Below the pieces are notes generated by a model that ran no database searches, had not been told where the DNA came from, and worked only from the letters and a program-made list of their open reading frames with translations. Positions 29,890 through 39,172 of a DNA stretch of 64,000 nt are shown here, piece after piece. Positions within the stretch are counted from its first letter, which is position 1, and the number at the start of each line of letters is the position of its first letter. Source of the stretch: an uncultured Campylobacter sp. (GTDB lineage: Bacteria; Campylobacterota; Campylobacteria; Campylobacterales; Campylobacteraceae). Location of the stretch: positions 120,746 to 184,745 of the forward strand of contig NZ_CALBWL010000065.1 of NCBI RefSeq assembly GCF_937973075.1. Direction: 5' to 3'. Both the position numbers and the translations under genes were made by a program.

Positions 29890-30968
29890 TTTTAGGCTCC
29901 ACGGGCTCTATCGGTACAAACACCCTAGACGTAGCCGCGCGCAGCGGCAGTATGATCGAAGCGCTTAGCTGCGGGCGCAATATCAAGCTTTTAAACGAAC
30001 AGATCGCAAAATTTCACCCAAAGCTCGTCTGTATCGCGGACGCGCAGCAAAAAAGCGAGGTAGATCACGAGCGAGTGTTTTGCGGCGCGGATGGAATTTT
30101 GCAGATGCTTGCGGAGTGCAAAAGCACGACTGTGGTAAACGCTCTCGTAGGCTTTGCGGGCATGATGCCGAGCCTAAAAACCCAAGAGCTCGGAAAGAGG
30201 TTATGCCTCGCCAACAAGGAAAGCCTCGTCGTCGGTGGGAAATTTCTGCAAACGGATAAAATTTACCCGATCGACAGCGAGCATTTCGGGCTGAAATTTT
30301 TGCTTAGCAATGCCAAAATCCCCGTTTCGCGCCTAATCATCACGGCTAGCGGCGGCGCGTTTTACGACGTGCCGCTAACGCAGCTGGGCTCGCTCACGCC
30401 ACAAAACGCCCTCAAGCACCCCAACTGGAAGATGGGCGCAAAGATCACGATCGACAGCGCCACGATGGCGAATAAGCTCTTTGAGGTGATCGAGGCGTTT
30501 TGGCTCTACGGCACGCGCGAGATTGATGCGCTTATCGAGCGCACCTCGCAGATCCACGCGCTAGTCGAATTCGCAGACGGCTCTACGACGGCGCATATTA
30601 GTAGGGCCGATATGCGCCTAGCCATCGCGCACGCGATGTTTAGCGGCGACGTACGGGAGCAGATCACCGCGCCCGTGGATCTGTGCTCGCTGCGACCGAT
30701 AGAGCTTAAACCGATCGACGAGATGAAATTTCAAATTTTTACCCTCAAAGACGCGCTGTTAGCGAACCCCGATCTCGGCGTCGTCATCAACGCCGCAAAC
30801 GAAGCGGGCGTAAATGCGTTTTTGCAGCAGCGGTGCCGCTTCACCGACATTGCGCGCGTCGTGCTAAAGTGCGCGGAGAAATTTAACTCGCCTAGCGTGA
30901 CGGACGCGGACGCGCTTGTAGCGGTGGATGCGAGCGTGCGAGCGTATGCAAACGAACTGCTGAAATAA
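29883..30968 (+). CDS. dxr: 1-deoxy-D-xylulose 5-phosphate reductoisomerase
   Basis: A 361-residue NADPH-dependent enzyme, second step of the MEP isoprenoid pathway. The N-terminus has the Rossmann loop [49 protein letters not shown] and [20 protein letters not shown] are the catalytic and metal-binding segments. It overlaps cdsA (29883-29889), an arrangement conserved in Campylobacter relatives. Confidence 0.95.
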   Translation: MVVLGSTGSIGTNTLDVAARSGSMIEALSCGRNIKLLNEQIAKFHPKLVCIADAQQKSEVDHERVFCGADGILQMLAECKSTTVVNALVGFAGMMPSLKTQELGKRLCLANKESLVVGGKFLQTDKIYPIDSEHFGLKFLLSNAKIPVSRLIITASGGAFYDVPLTQLGSLTPQNALKHPNWKMGAKITIDSATMANKLFEVIEAFWLYGTREIDALIERTSQIHALVEFADGSTTAHISRADMRLAIAHAMFSGDVREQITAPVDLCSLRPIELKPIDEMKFQIFTLKDALLANPDLGVVINAANEAGVNAFLQQRCRFTDIARVVLKCAEKFNSPSVTDADALVAVDASVRAYANELLK

Positions 30969-31159
30969 TAAGCTTTCCGATCGCGAGATTTTTATATGTT
31001 GCGCTTGAGCTTGGCGGCAAATTTCACTGCGCACGGCTCGCGCAAGCAACCTAAAATTTAGCGGCTCTAAAACAGCGTGTGCCTATTGCGCCGTATCGGG
31101 CGCAGATTTATGCCGCGCTGTAAGGTTGCGCCATTAAATTTAATAAATAGAGGTTGGGT

Positions 31160-32116
31160 GTGGATATTAAAACCGTCATAGAGTTAGAAAAGCAGCGCAA
31201 GCGACTTAAGAAAAGTCGCAAGCTTTGGAAAATTTTAAGTTACCTCGTAGCGTTTGCGGTTTTCGGTCCGATGCTTGCACTCGCATTGATAATCATCTTT
31301 CTTAATTTTCCAAAACTCGATCTCGGCGTAGAGAGTTTATTTCTTTTGGTCACGTCTATTTTAGCAATAATCGGCATGCGGGACAAATTTTACGAGTGGA
31401 TTTTTGAGCGTAAAACCGAGCGGTTTTTGATGCGATACAAAGAGCTTTATCTCAAGCCCTATATCGAGAGCCTGGGCTTTTCGTATAAAATGGGCGCACT
31501 TTTTCAGGAAAAAGAGGTGAGGCAGAGCGAGATATTTGACGGATTTGATAGATTTCGCGCGGACGAGCTGGTTTACGCAAGCGCGGACGGAGTGGATTTT
31601 ATGTTTTGCGACATAAGGCTGGAAAAGGATATCGGTACGGGAATTCCATTTATTTTTAAAAATAATTACGCCACATTTTTCGAAGGACCCTTTTTCGTGG
31701 CAAATTTTAATAAAAAAATCTGCTCCGACGTTTTTGTCTTCTCGAATACGACACTGCCGCCGTCTGAGTTGCGGTACAAGCTACTGGGTGGTCGCGAAAT
31801 CCCAATAGATAACGCGGACTTCAATCAAAATTTTACGATTTATGCAAACGACGCAATGACGGTTATGTATGTTCTGACGCCCGCGCTGATGGAGAAAATT
31901 TTATCTCTTAAACAGCTCGTAAAATCGAATATCTCGCTGAGCTTTAAGCAAAATAAAATTTACATCGCGATAGCTCGAGGTGCCGATAGTTTCGAGCCGA
32001 GCCTGGATCAGCCGATACTCAATGCCCGCATCGCAAATGATATCAAAGCGGATCTGGACGCGATGCTGCAAATCGTCAAAATTCTAAAGCTGAATGAGAA
32101 AATTTGGACGTCTTAG
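31160..32116 (+). CDS. DUF3137-like membrane protein
   Basis: 318 residues from a GTG at 31160, six bases after AGAGG; a TTG at 31154 abuts the RBS. Two membrane helices lie at about 25-50 and 55-75 of the protein, followed by a soluble region with QSEIFDGFDRFRADELVYAS and later GPFFVANFNKKICSDVFVFS. This matches the layout of the DUF3137 protein at 7.2 kb, though the two differ widely in sequence. Function unknown. Confidence 0.55.
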   Translation: MDIKTVIELEKQRKRLKKSRKLWKILSYLVAFAVFGPMLALALIIIFLNFPKLDLGVESLFLLVTSILAIIGMRDKFYEWIFERKTERFLMRYKELYLKPYIESLGFSYKMGALFQEKEVRQSEIFDGFDRFRADELVYASADGVDFMFCDIRLEKDIGTGIPFIFKNNYATFFEGPFFVANFNKKICSDVFVFSNTTLPPSELRYKLLGGREIPIDNADFNQNFTIYANDAMTVMYVLTPALMEKILSLKQLVKSNISLSFKQNKIYIAIARGADSFEPSLDQPILNARIANDIKADLDAMLQIVKILKLNEKIWTS

Positions 32117-32512
32117 CGTGCGCAAGGCGAAGCGAGGCAAGGCGAGTAGATGAAACGAGATGAGGCGGAGCGAGGCAAGCGGGCGAAACGAAGCGGGATG
32201 GGGCGAATAAACGAGATGCACGGTTCGCGCAAGGAGCTGCAAAATTTAGCGACATCCAAGCGGAACGCACCAAAATCGCGCCATATCTGGCGTAAATTTA
32301 CGCTGCGCCGCAAGTTCGCCCACTAAATTTTACGCGGATTTTGGAAAGGTCGTGAAATTTTACGTAGAATTTCGACGGGATTTTGCGTCACGGCGAAATC
32401 TTGTATAGAATTTCGGCAAGGATAAGATGATAAAATTTTGGCGGAATTTTACGAAAAATTAAAATTTGCTTGCTATTGAGAGATTTTTTTGATATACTGC
32501 CGTTTCTTTTTT
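32117..32512. repeat. Purine-rich irregular repeat and AAATTT spacer
   Basis: From about 32120 to 32235 the plus strand is dominated by variants of GCGAAGCGAGGCAAG and GAAACGAGATG, giving an irregular short-period purine-rich tract. The remainder up to tRNA-Val is AAATTT-type spacer with a TATACTGCC box near 32493. No gene is supported. Confidence 0.5.
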
Positions 32513-32588
32513 GGCCCCGTAACTCAGTTGGTAGAGTGTCACCTTGACATGGTGGAAGTCGTTGGTTCGAGTCCAATCGGGACCACCA
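32513..32588 (+). tRNA. tRNA-Val(GAC), with C3-A70 acceptor mismatch
   Basis: A 76-base gene with anticodon GAC in loop TTGACAT, T-loop TTCGAGT, A73 and encoded CCA. The 5' acceptor strand is GGCCCCG and the 3' strand CGGGACC, leaving a C-A mismatch at 3-70. The 3' end is the left attachment site of the mobile element that follows, so the mismatch may have come with the element. Confidence 0.93.
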
Positions 32589-32617
32589 TTTAAGCTATCT
32601 TTAAGTTTCAATCACTT
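32572..32617 (+). repeat. attL of the mobile element (in the tRNA-Val 3' end)
   Basis: CCAATCGGGACCACCATTTA and the following AAGCTATCTTTAAG match, imperfectly, GCAATCGGGCCACCACTTAA at 43675. The integrase begins 193 bases after the tRNA end. Confidence 0.75.
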
Positions 32618-32700
32618 CTTTTTACTTCTATTCAATTCCCGTATATAGGTGCTTATCTTATATTTCGATTATTTTTCTCTCCTTTTGTTTTTGTTTGTAG

Positions 32701-32706
32701 TATAAT
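32701..32706 (+). promoter_or_regulatory. -10 box of the integrase promoter
   Basis: TATAAT at 32701-32706 in an AT-rich leader, conserved at the same distance (113 bases) from the tRNA end at 2586-2591 and at a similar distance (94 bases) at 43783-43788. Confidence 0.5.
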
Positions 32707-32781
32707 TACTTCTGAAAAAATGAGGGACTAATTCAGGGGCTCTTTCCCCATTAAGGGACTTTCCCATTTTAGGAGAGTATT

Positions 32782-34041
32782 ATGGCAAATATATCTAAGG
32801 TGCATCTTTCCGATAAGGATATTAGAAACCTTAAGGCAAAGGATAAAAGATACAAAGTAGCCGTCGGATCGCCAAAAGAGCTTTATCTTTTCGTTCATCC
32901 TAGCGGCACAAAAACCTTTTTCTTGCGTTTAGCAGGCGATAAGATAGTCAGTCTAAAGGAATTTCGCCCGGGTATCTACTCCGTAGCAGAAGCACGCAGG
33001 GATGCCAACGCTCTTTTAGCTCAACTAGCACAAGGCAAGGAGCTAGACGTAATCTTAGGCAAGTCAGATAAGTATAAATTTAAAAGCCTATTTAATAAGC
33101 TTATAGAACAGAAACTTAGAAGCGGAGATAGTGAAGGCTATATCGCCAAAATCATTAGTATGGTTTCTACTTATATCCTACCCGAATTCGGTGATAGAGA
33201 CGTTAAAACTATAAAAAGAAGTGAGCTTTTAGAAGTTCTTAATGCGATTTTTAATCCAAACAACAAAGAAAGTAGATTAGAGACCATTCATCGCTTAATA
33301 TATTATTGTGGTGCGGTTTTCGATATAGCCATAGATGATGAATATATCGGACGCAATCCTTGCGCTATGTTACACAAAGAATTTCCTACCTCCCATAAAC
33401 ATAATAAAAACCATGAGATCAATACCGAATACCCCGCCTTAACAGAAGAAATGGATATAAAGGAATTTCTTGACGATCTAAAAATGGATGATAAGTTAGA
33501 GCTGGCTACTAAGCGAGCCATATATCTGCAAATCCTTTGCGTCAATCGTCCTGGCAATACCGCAAGCGCTAAGTGGGATGATATAGACTTAGAAAAAGGG
33601 ATTTGGACTATAAGGGCGGTTGAAATGAAGTCTAGGACCCCTCATCAAATACCTCTAAGCTCATATGCCAAAGAGATTTTAAAAGAACAGCAGCTATTTA
33701 GCAGAAATAATAAATTCGTCTTTCCATCCACCAATGCGGCAGGTCATTTGCATAGAGACAGCCTAAGCAAGGCTATAAGAAATTTAGGCGGTAAGGGTAA
33801 GTATAAGGATAGAGCTACTTCTCACGGCTTTAGAGCCACCTTCCGCACCATTTGCTCTACGCATAAGGCGGAGCTATACGGCTTGGGCGTAACAGAAGAA
33901 GCCATAGAAAGCGCTTTAGCACACGTAGAGCCAAACGAAGTAAAAAGATCATACGAGCGTAAAAAGGCTACCATAGAACAGATTGCAACGCTTATGCAAT
34001 GGTATGGGGATTATTTAAATTCTATAACGCCGCTATTTTGA
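32782..34041 (+). CDS. Tyrosine-family integrase (P4-like)
   Basis: A 419-residue site-specific recombinase. Residues 1-90 form a DUF4102-type arm-binding domain, 95-190 the core-binding domain and 215-400 the catalytic domain. The active-site set is complete: Arg256 (LCVNRPGN), Lys283 (EMKSRTPHQ), His348 and Arg351 (SHGFRATFR), His381 (ALAHVEP) and nucleophile Tyr391 (KRSYERK). It lies next to tRNA-Val and would insert and excise the 11-kb element. RBS AGGAGAG precedes the ATG. Confidence 0.93.
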   Translation: MANISKVHLSDKDIRNLKAKDKRYKVAVGSPKELYLFVHPSGTKTFFLRLAGDKIVSLKEFRPGIYSVAEARRDANALLAQLAQGKELDVILGKSDKYKFKSLFNKLIEQKLRSGDSEGYIAKIISMVSTYILPEFGDRDVKTIKRSELLEVLNAIFNPNNKESRLETIHRLIYYCGAVFDIAIDDEYIGRNPCAMLHKEFPTSHKHNKNHEINTEYPALTEEMDIKEFLDDLKMDDKLELATKRAIYLQILCVNRPGNTASAKWDDIDLEKGIWTIRAVEMKSRTPHQIPLSSYAKEILKEQQLFSRNNKFVFPSTNAAGHLHRDSLSKAIRNLGGKGKYKDRATSHGFRATFRTICSTHKAELYGLGVTEEAIESALAHVEPNEVKRSYERKKATIEQIATLMQWYGDYLNSITPLF

Positions 34042-34127
34042 TATCAATCTCCGCGTTGGAATAAAGACCCCACTCTATTCCATCCCGAATCATTCAAATA
34101 TGCGGGCTGCGCCTGAAATAAACAAAA

Positions 34128-34334
34128 TCATTTTAAGCGTAAATCGGCATTCCCTTCCGCAAGGTCTTGAAGCTCGTCTAAATTCTTTTGCGCCTGCTTT
34201 AACAGCTCGTCAAATTTAAACCCGAGCATTACGATACGATAAAGCTCGGGTTTATTCTTACGCCAATTATAAAGCGTTTTTGTATCGATTTTTAAAATTC
34301 CCGCTATATCTCTTTGTGATAAGTTATGTCTCAT
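34128..34334 (-). CDS. Small helix-turn-helix protein
   Basis: A 68-residue protein beginning MRHNLSQRDIAGILKIDTKT, then LYNWRKNKPELYRI: a compact HTH (S-Q-R-D-I-A-x-x-L-x-I-D-x-x-T-L-Y-N-W) of the kind seen in phage and element regulators. The C-terminal third is a Leu-rich helix suited to dimerisation. It is convergent with the integrase gene and could control it or the small genes beyond 34.6 kb. Confidence 0.6.
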   Translation of the reverse strand: MRHNLSQRDIAGILKIDTKTLYNWRKNKPELYRIVMLGFKFDELLKQAQKNLDELQDLAEGNADLRLK

Positions 34335-34654
34335 TTTTTACCTTTTAAATGGGAATTTTCAAGAAAATTTACTATCTATTCAACAAAGGAATAATTCCCG
34401 ACTTTTAACTTTTACAAAGGAATTGTTTCTTTGTTTTAAGTTAAGTCATACGTGATTAATATTCCAAGAAATTTTTCAAAGGAGTGCATATGAGTTATGC
34501 AGATAGTAATCTTTAAAAATGGTGGGAAAATCGTCAAAATGACGAAAAAAGTCGGCGATATATGCCTATTAAAATACTTATGGATTAGTCTTTTTATCCA
34601 CGAGAATTTTGAAAAAAACGACTACTTGTCAATCTAATCAAGAAAGGGAAAATC
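34335..34654. other. Spacer with possible small ORF (34497-34637, +)
   Basis: AAAGGAG at about 34479 precedes two nearby ATGs. The well-spaced one (34490) gives only eight codons. The other (34497) gives a 46-residue ORF (QIVIFKNGGKIVKMTKKVGD...). Neither resembles a known protein; this may be a decayed gene. The region upstream is AT-rich and probably holds promoters for the genes on both sides. Confidence 0.3.
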
Positions 34655-35119
34655 ATGGAAAAACTAAGGAAATACTATGTTTTAGCCGTTGCGGCTCTTA
34701 ACTTTGTAATATGCGCTATCGCATTTTTTATATGGACGAGGATTGTGGTAATGGCAACAGACGATCACATTTTTTATTTTTCTTTAATAGCGGCAGCGGC
34801 TGTATTTATTCTTTGCTATCTTTGCGCAGAATTTGCAGTAAAAAAAGGAATAATTACAAGTGAAAAAAAGAAAAAAAGCTCTTTGGCTAATAAATCAACA
34901 CTACTTAGCCTTTTCGCAATCGCTATAGCTATCGCGATTTCACAATCTCTTTTCCAGGTATCAGATAGAATAAAAAAGGAATACATACCTGGACGATACG
35001 ATCATTATTCCGTTTATAATGTAGATATAGAGAGAATAAAAGATAAAGTGTATTTGTTAGAAAAAAATCGTCCGGAAGAACCATTAGATAAATTTAGAAA
35101 AAAATATGAAAGATATTAA
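34655..35119 (+). CDS. Hypothetical three-helix membrane protein
   Basis: 154 residues preceded by AAGAAAGGGAAAATC. Hydrophobic helices lie at about 8-32, 40-62 and 82-100, with a Lys-rich loop (SEKKKKSSLANKS) and a charged C-terminal tail of about 45 residues. No family recognised. It is cargo of the mobile element, AT-rich, followed by a lipoprotein gene on the same strand; the two could act together in the envelope. Confidence 0.5.
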   Translation: MEKLRKYYVLAVAALNFVICAIAFFIWTRIVVMATDDHIFYFSLIAAAAVFILCYLCAEFAVKKGIITSEKKKKSSLANKSTLLSLFAIAIAIAISQSLFQVSDRIKKEYIPGRYDHYSVYNVDIERIKDKVYLLEKNRPEEPLDKFRKKYERY

Positions 35120-35193
35120 AAACTAAATCTAAAAATCAAAGGTTTTCAAACATTTTTTTCAAATAAATTAATTTCAAAAACAAAGGATATAAA

Positions 35194-35661
35194 ATGAAAC
35201 TATCAACTATGGCTTTAACTACAATTTTAGCTTTAACTTTTACGGGTTGTGCTTTAGACGATGCGTTAAATAGCGTAACAGGAACTATTGATTCTATTAC
35301 TGCACCGAGCGGAACAGCTAATAAATCAACAAATTCAAAAACAGAAGTAAAAAATTTTAAAACCGCAAAAGACTTAGAACATTTTTGCAATACGGCACTT
35401 GTAGGTGTTCAATATAAAGCAACATCTCTTCCACCATTAAAATGGGGTTTCCTAGCTGGAATAGAAGATGCAGAATTAAATGTCATGAATTCAAGCATGA
35501 AAATAATTTTAGAACCACAAAACCACTATCGATATGAAAACCCATATTTTGGACCCGAATATGATCCAAGAAACCCAAATCAAATTATAAAATTGAAAAA
35601 ACCAGTTCTTATTGAAAAAATGACAGCTAATGGATATAGTTGTCGTATTAGTTATTATTAA
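35194..35661 (+). CDS. Hypothetical lipoprotein
   Basis: 155 residues. The signal MKLSTMALTTILALTFTGC has a lipobox (F-T-G-C, Cys19). The mature part starts with an Asn/Ser/Thr linker and ends in a folded region with two more Cys (HFCNTALVGVQYKATSLPPL and NGYSCRISYY), which could form a disulfide. Family not recognised. RBS AAAGGATATAAA. Cargo of the mobile element, perhaps entry exclusion or surface function; that is a guess from context. Confidence 0.6.
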   Translation: MKLSTMALTTILALTFTGCALDDALNSVTGTIDSITAPSGTANKSTNSKTEVKNFKTAKDLEHFCNTALVGVQYKATSLPPLKWGFLAGIEDAELNVMNSSMKIILEPQNHYRYENPYFGPEYDPRNPNQIIKLKKPVLIEKMTANGYSCRISYY

Positions 35662-35716
35662 TAACAATCAGTATCATTAAAAAAGTAAAAAACTAAAACA
35701 ACAAAAGGACACGCTC

Positions 35717-35977
35717 ATGATTATCTCAATTCTAAATAAAAAAGGCGGAGTAGGCAAGACTCCCTTCGCCTTTAGCATAGCAAAGGATCTATCGCTATAT
35801 CTACAAAGCAACGATACTAGTTGCATAGAGCAAATCTATCCAAATTATGCAGTTATTACTGATTCGCCTAAGCTAATAGATAACTGTGTATATGATTTCG
35901 GCGGCTTTAAAAGTGCCGGCGTATTAAAAATCATATCTGAAAGTGATTTTGTATTATTTCATAGAAAGGATAAATAA
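35717..35977 (+). pseudogene. Truncated ParA-family ATPase
   Basis: 86 residues beginning MIISILNKKGGVGKTPFAFS, the deviant Walker A of ParA/MinD proteins, and continuing to NCVYDFGGFKSAGVLKIISE (Walker A' region with the D-F-G-G strand). It then ends after VLFHRKDK, where full-length relatives of about 190-200 residues continue with the remaining ATPase core. In DNA-mobile contexts ParA helps partition or maintenance. The stop overlaps the next gene's ATG, so the short version may still be expressed, but a functional ATPase is unlikely. Confidence 0.65.
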
Positions 35978-36378
35978 TGTTTTTTATAATAACAATGATA
36001 GTGTGCATATGGTGCTTAATAGAAGCAGTGTTCGCAATATTTTGTGGACTAACAGCGCCTTTATTTAAACTAGCAGGAAAAGCAATCTTATGGATAATAA
36101 AAAAGACTATATATGCTATACTATTTACAATAGGAATTACAATAGGCTTTTTAATTGGAGCAATATTTGGTATAATTAAAGCTCCAATAGATCTAATTAT
36201 GAATAAAACATCAAACAGCTCAAATAAAAAAGAAGCTTCCGACGCAAATGACTATAACTACGGCTTCTACCAATTAGATTCCTACACCCAAGACCTAATA
36301 AGAAGCGCTAGAAAAGACAATTTTACATGCGTTCACAACGGAGAAGAACTGCTTCATGTAAAAGACTTTTTAGCTTAA
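35977..36378 (+). CDS. Hypothetical membrane protein
   Basis: 133 residues with two or three hydrophobic segments (3-30, 35-52 and 46-75, the last two glycine- and isoleucine-rich), then a polar tail of about 55 residues ending HNGEELLHVKDFLA. The start codon overlaps the last base of the truncated parA stop. No family recognised. It is the last plus-strand gene before the first structured repeat. Confidence 0.45.
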   Translation: MFFIITMIVCIWCLIEAVFAIFCGLTAPLFKLAGKAILWIIKKTIYAILFTIGITIGFLIGAIFGIIKAPIDLIMNKTSNSSNKKEASDANDYNYGFYQLDSYTQDLIRSARKDNFTCVHNGEELLHVKDFLA

Positions 36379-36410
36379 TTAGTCATAGTTGAAATAACGT
36401 TCGAATTTAC

Positions 36411-36545
36411 GAAAGCTCATTTACCGTTAGGGGCAGTGCTGCGCTATCGCTTGCGCTGGGGGAATATCACAATCCGAGAAAGAAAAGAATTTAATCGATC
36501 TTTCGTTCCCCCGAGCGGAGCGCAGCGACGCTCGCTCCTACCGGT
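36411..36545. repeat. Structured repeat SR, copy 1
   Basis: A 135-base sequence nearly identical to 40393-40526. Its ends form a roughly 42-base imperfect inverted repeat: TACCGTTAGGGG...GCGCTGGGGGAAT against ATTCCCCCGAGCGGAGCGC...CTCCTACCGGT. The loop holds AAAGAAAAGAATTTAATCGA. It lies between convergent genes, just beyond the relaxase stop. Possible roles are terminator, replication or transfer origin, or a small non-autonomous element. Confidence 0.8.
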
Positions 36546-36605
36546 ATGATCAGTTACACTGATAGATATCGAGCGTATTCTGCCGAAGATCTATATACCG
36601 CGATT

Positions 36606-38423
36606 TCATATATCTTGAGAGCCTAAATTTTTTGATTTGTTTTGAGAAGGTAGATTTTTCTGTAGCGATGGAGATATTTCTGCGATCTTCTTTTGAACCC
36701 TTTCATATGCCTTATCTATCATTTTTTGCTTATCCATTTCAAAATTTTCGCCTTTCTTTTGCTTCATCGCCCGGCCCGTTTTAATGTATTCTTCTTTATT
36801 AAAAAGCATAGCCGAAAATTCTAACATACCACCTGTATTGGGGAGCTCTTGTATATACGTATCGAATTTATCGCTATATTCTTCTTTATCTAATAACTTA
36901 TTGAGCGGTCTCTTACATTTCATAAGAAGCCACTCACGAGCTTCTTCGTATGTTTCGAATTCGAGCTTTTCGTTAGTTCTATTTAATTTCTCACTATATT
37001 TTACAAAGATCATATAGGGTTTTTTAAAATTACGATTCCACCGTCCTTCGCGCTCCTTCTCTATACGAGATTGCTTGGATGTAGATTTCTTCGGTGCAGC
37101 TGGTTTAGGCGCAATAGGCTGTGGTGTAGGTTTTTGCGTCGATTGCGATGCTTCTTGCTCGGCTTTTGTTTGAGTAGGTTGCTTTTGAGAGAATAGCGAT
37201 CGGAATCCATTTTTAAAATCTTCCCAAAGATCGCGGACGTATCCTTCTCTACCGCTTGGTTTTTCAGGCTTTTTCTTTTTGATAACGACCTTTTCTTTAT
37301 CGACTTTTTCTTCTACGACTTTTAATTCTTCAACCTTTTCCTCTACAATCTTTTTAGCACGTTCAAGTTGAGACAGCAAGAAATGGTTTTTATGTTTTCC
37401 ATTGGGTAGGTTTTCCTTCTCGGTTTTCAGCAAAATTTTATCGCCTATACAGAGATTATTATCATTACATATACGATCGAGATCAATACCCCTTACTCTG
37501 CTTGGTTTACCATTGGACGAGCGTAGTTTGATTTGATCCACTTTGCCATCGCTTTCGCGTCTGATGATCTCTTCGATCGTCATAAGGCGGTCAGGCTTTT
37601 CGTGCTCCGGATATAAAGTTTTATCAAAGCGCTTCGGATCATCTAGCTCATAACCGCGCATTCTCATTAATAGCGTCATCTCTTCACGCAATTCATACAT
37701 TTTAGTGCGGTTAAGATCCTGATAACGACAAAGCACGTGTATATGTGGGAAGTTGCGTTCGCCATTGGGTCCTTTTCTTTGTTCGGGGTGTTGAGCGATT
37801 AGGCATTCATCATCGATCATCCATGAATGCCTACACTTCTCTACCGTTTGCTTCCATGATTCTACAAGCGCTTCGGTAGCTTTACGCGGATCTTTGCATT
37901 CAGCTTTAATATGAAAAATCAGATGCATAGTTTGAGCGCGCTTTGAGTTTTTTTCAAAACCTGATATAAAATCATTAATCATAACGCGCTTTCCATCAGG
38001 ATCTGAATGTTCAATATCGGAAAAGCCCGGAGCATAATGCGTTAATATAACATCGTCATTTTTATCGTTCGATAGCCCTGCGATGTATTGTGCGGATCTA
38101 ATGATTTGAGCTTGCGAATGATGTATGCTGCACTTTTTCATTATTAACTGATTTGACGGTTTAGATCCACCGCTGCTATAATGCCCTTTTTTCTTATCGT
38201 CATAAAGCTTAGATGCTTTGGAAGGTTTCGGCGCTTTGGTAGATTTTGGCACCGGAGCTAATTTAAATTTGCGCTTTGGCTGATATTTCGCTTCGTTAGG
38301 CATAGCTGGTTTTGGATGATGCTTTATCCCGGTTGGAATATTGATTAAAGGCGCAAACGGATCTTCGGCATCTACATACGATCGTGATTTATTATCCCAA
38401 ACTTTTTTTGGCTGCGGTTTCAT
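36606..38423 (-). CDS. HUH relaxase / mobilization protein
   Basis: 605 residues. The relaxase domain lies at about 95-300: HHSQAQIIRSAQYIAGLSND with candidate nucleophile Tyr113, THYAPGFSD, TMHLIFHIKA and the metal-binding motif FPHIHVLCR (His227-x-His229). The N-terminal 90 residues are basic and Pro/Lys-rich. The region 350-450 is a Lys/Glu- then Pro/Gln-rich linker, and the C-terminal 150 residues are of unknown fold. It would nick the element at oriT and pilot it through a helper conjugation system, since no type IV secretion genes are present. It overlaps the upstream gene by 4 bases (ATGA). Confidence 0.8.
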   Translation of the reverse strand: MKPQPKKVWDNKSRSYVDAEDPFAPLINIPTGIKHHPKPAMPNEAKYQPKRKFKLAPVPKSTKAPKPSKASKLYDDKKKGHYSSGGSKPSNQLIMKKCSIHHSQAQIIRSAQYIAGLSNDKNDDVILTHYAPGFSDIEHSDPDGKRVMINDFISGFEKNSKRAQTMHLIFHIKAECKDPRKATEALVESWKQTVEKCRHSWMIDDECLIAQHPEQRKGPNGERNFPHIHVLCRYQDLNRTKMYELREEMTLLMRMRGYELDDPKRFDKTLYPEHEKPDRLMTIEEIIRRESDGKVDQIKLRSSNGKPSRVRGIDLDRICNDNNLCIGDKILLKTEKENLPNGKHKNHFLLSQLERAKKIVEEKVEELKVVEEKVDKEKVVIKKKKPEKPSGREGYVRDLWEDFKNGFRSLFSQKQPTQTKAEQEASQSTQKPTPQPIAPKPAAPKKSTSKQSRIEKEREGRWNRNFKKPYMIFVKYSEKLNRTNEKLEFETYEEAREWLLMKCKRPLNKLLDKEEYSDKFDTYIQELPNTGGMLEFSAMLFNKEEYIKTGRAMKQKKGENFEMDKQKMIDKAYERVQKKIAEISPSLQKNLPSQNKSKNLGSQDI

Positions 38424-39019
38424 TTTTTATTCTTTGGTTTGCGCTTTGAATGATCTTGACTTGTAAATTTCCTAGTTACATGCAAGGGCTCAAAAAAATC
38501 TTTTAGTTTTGGACTATTGACATAACTAAGAATTTGCTCTTCTACTTTGTATGTATATTCGATCAGATTTTCCTTTTCGGTTTGATTTAAATCGCTAGAA
38601 GTTAAAAAGAGCTGTATTAAATCTCGTAGCTGCACATAAAGTTTTTTAAATTTTTGAGAGATTTTAGCTATGTCGATATAATACTTTGACGTTACATAAT
38701 TGCTGCCATAAAGCACACTGCGAAATGCGTTCGAGATGAATTCTCTAGGTATAAAACCTCTATCAATAATCGCTTTAAGCTCACAATCGTAGAGTAAAAT
38801 CATTATACCGTGTCGTTTATTTTCGGCAAAATTCATCGGCGGAAATTCTTCGGGCGATCTATTCATTAGCTCATTTTGGATCAGACGAAGCATAAAATCT
38901 TTGTTACTTAATTTCTCATTCGGGTATAGTTCGTTTTTGAAAGCATTCATTTTGTCTTTGGGTATTTCAACATACGAAATATCACGAATTCGTTTTGGTT
39001 TTTGAATTGGATCTTGCAT
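38420..39019 (-). CDS. Probable mobilization accessory protein
   Basis: 199 residues. The N-terminus (ISYVEIPKDKMNAFKNELYP then NEKLSNKDFMLRLIQNELMN) resembles ribbon-helix-helix-type accessory proteins that load a relaxase on oriT. The rest is helical and the C-terminus basic (SKRKPKNKK). The 4-base overlap with the relaxase start supports a joint function. Family not named; assignment rests on position and N-terminal pattern. Confidence 0.5.
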   Translation of the reverse strand: MQDPIQKPKRIRDISYVEIPKDKMNAFKNELYPNEKLSNKDFMLRLIQNELMNRSPEEFPPMNFAENKRHGIMILLYDCELKAIIDRGFIPREFISNAFRSVLYGSNYVTSKYYIDIAKISQKFKKLYVQLRDLIQLFLTSSDLNQTEKENLIEYTYKVEEQILSYVNSPKLKDFFEPLHVTRKFTSQDHSKRKPKNKK

Positions 39020-39172
39020 CTTTTATTCCTTTCTTTATAAATTTTATCGTGCGATAGCACTTGATTTTATACCTACGATAGCACTACAGGCCGTCGGCAG
39101 GACCTAGGTGAAAAATAGCGTTGGTCTGACCAATGCTATCTTTCACCGTTCTGTGCACTATATAAATTTCTT

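Noticed and set aside
32076..32313. Minus-strand ORFs of 65 and 66 codons in the purine-rich tract
   Set aside because: Both derive from irregular short repeats (S-R-F-V-S-P type words) and overlap the end of a real gene.
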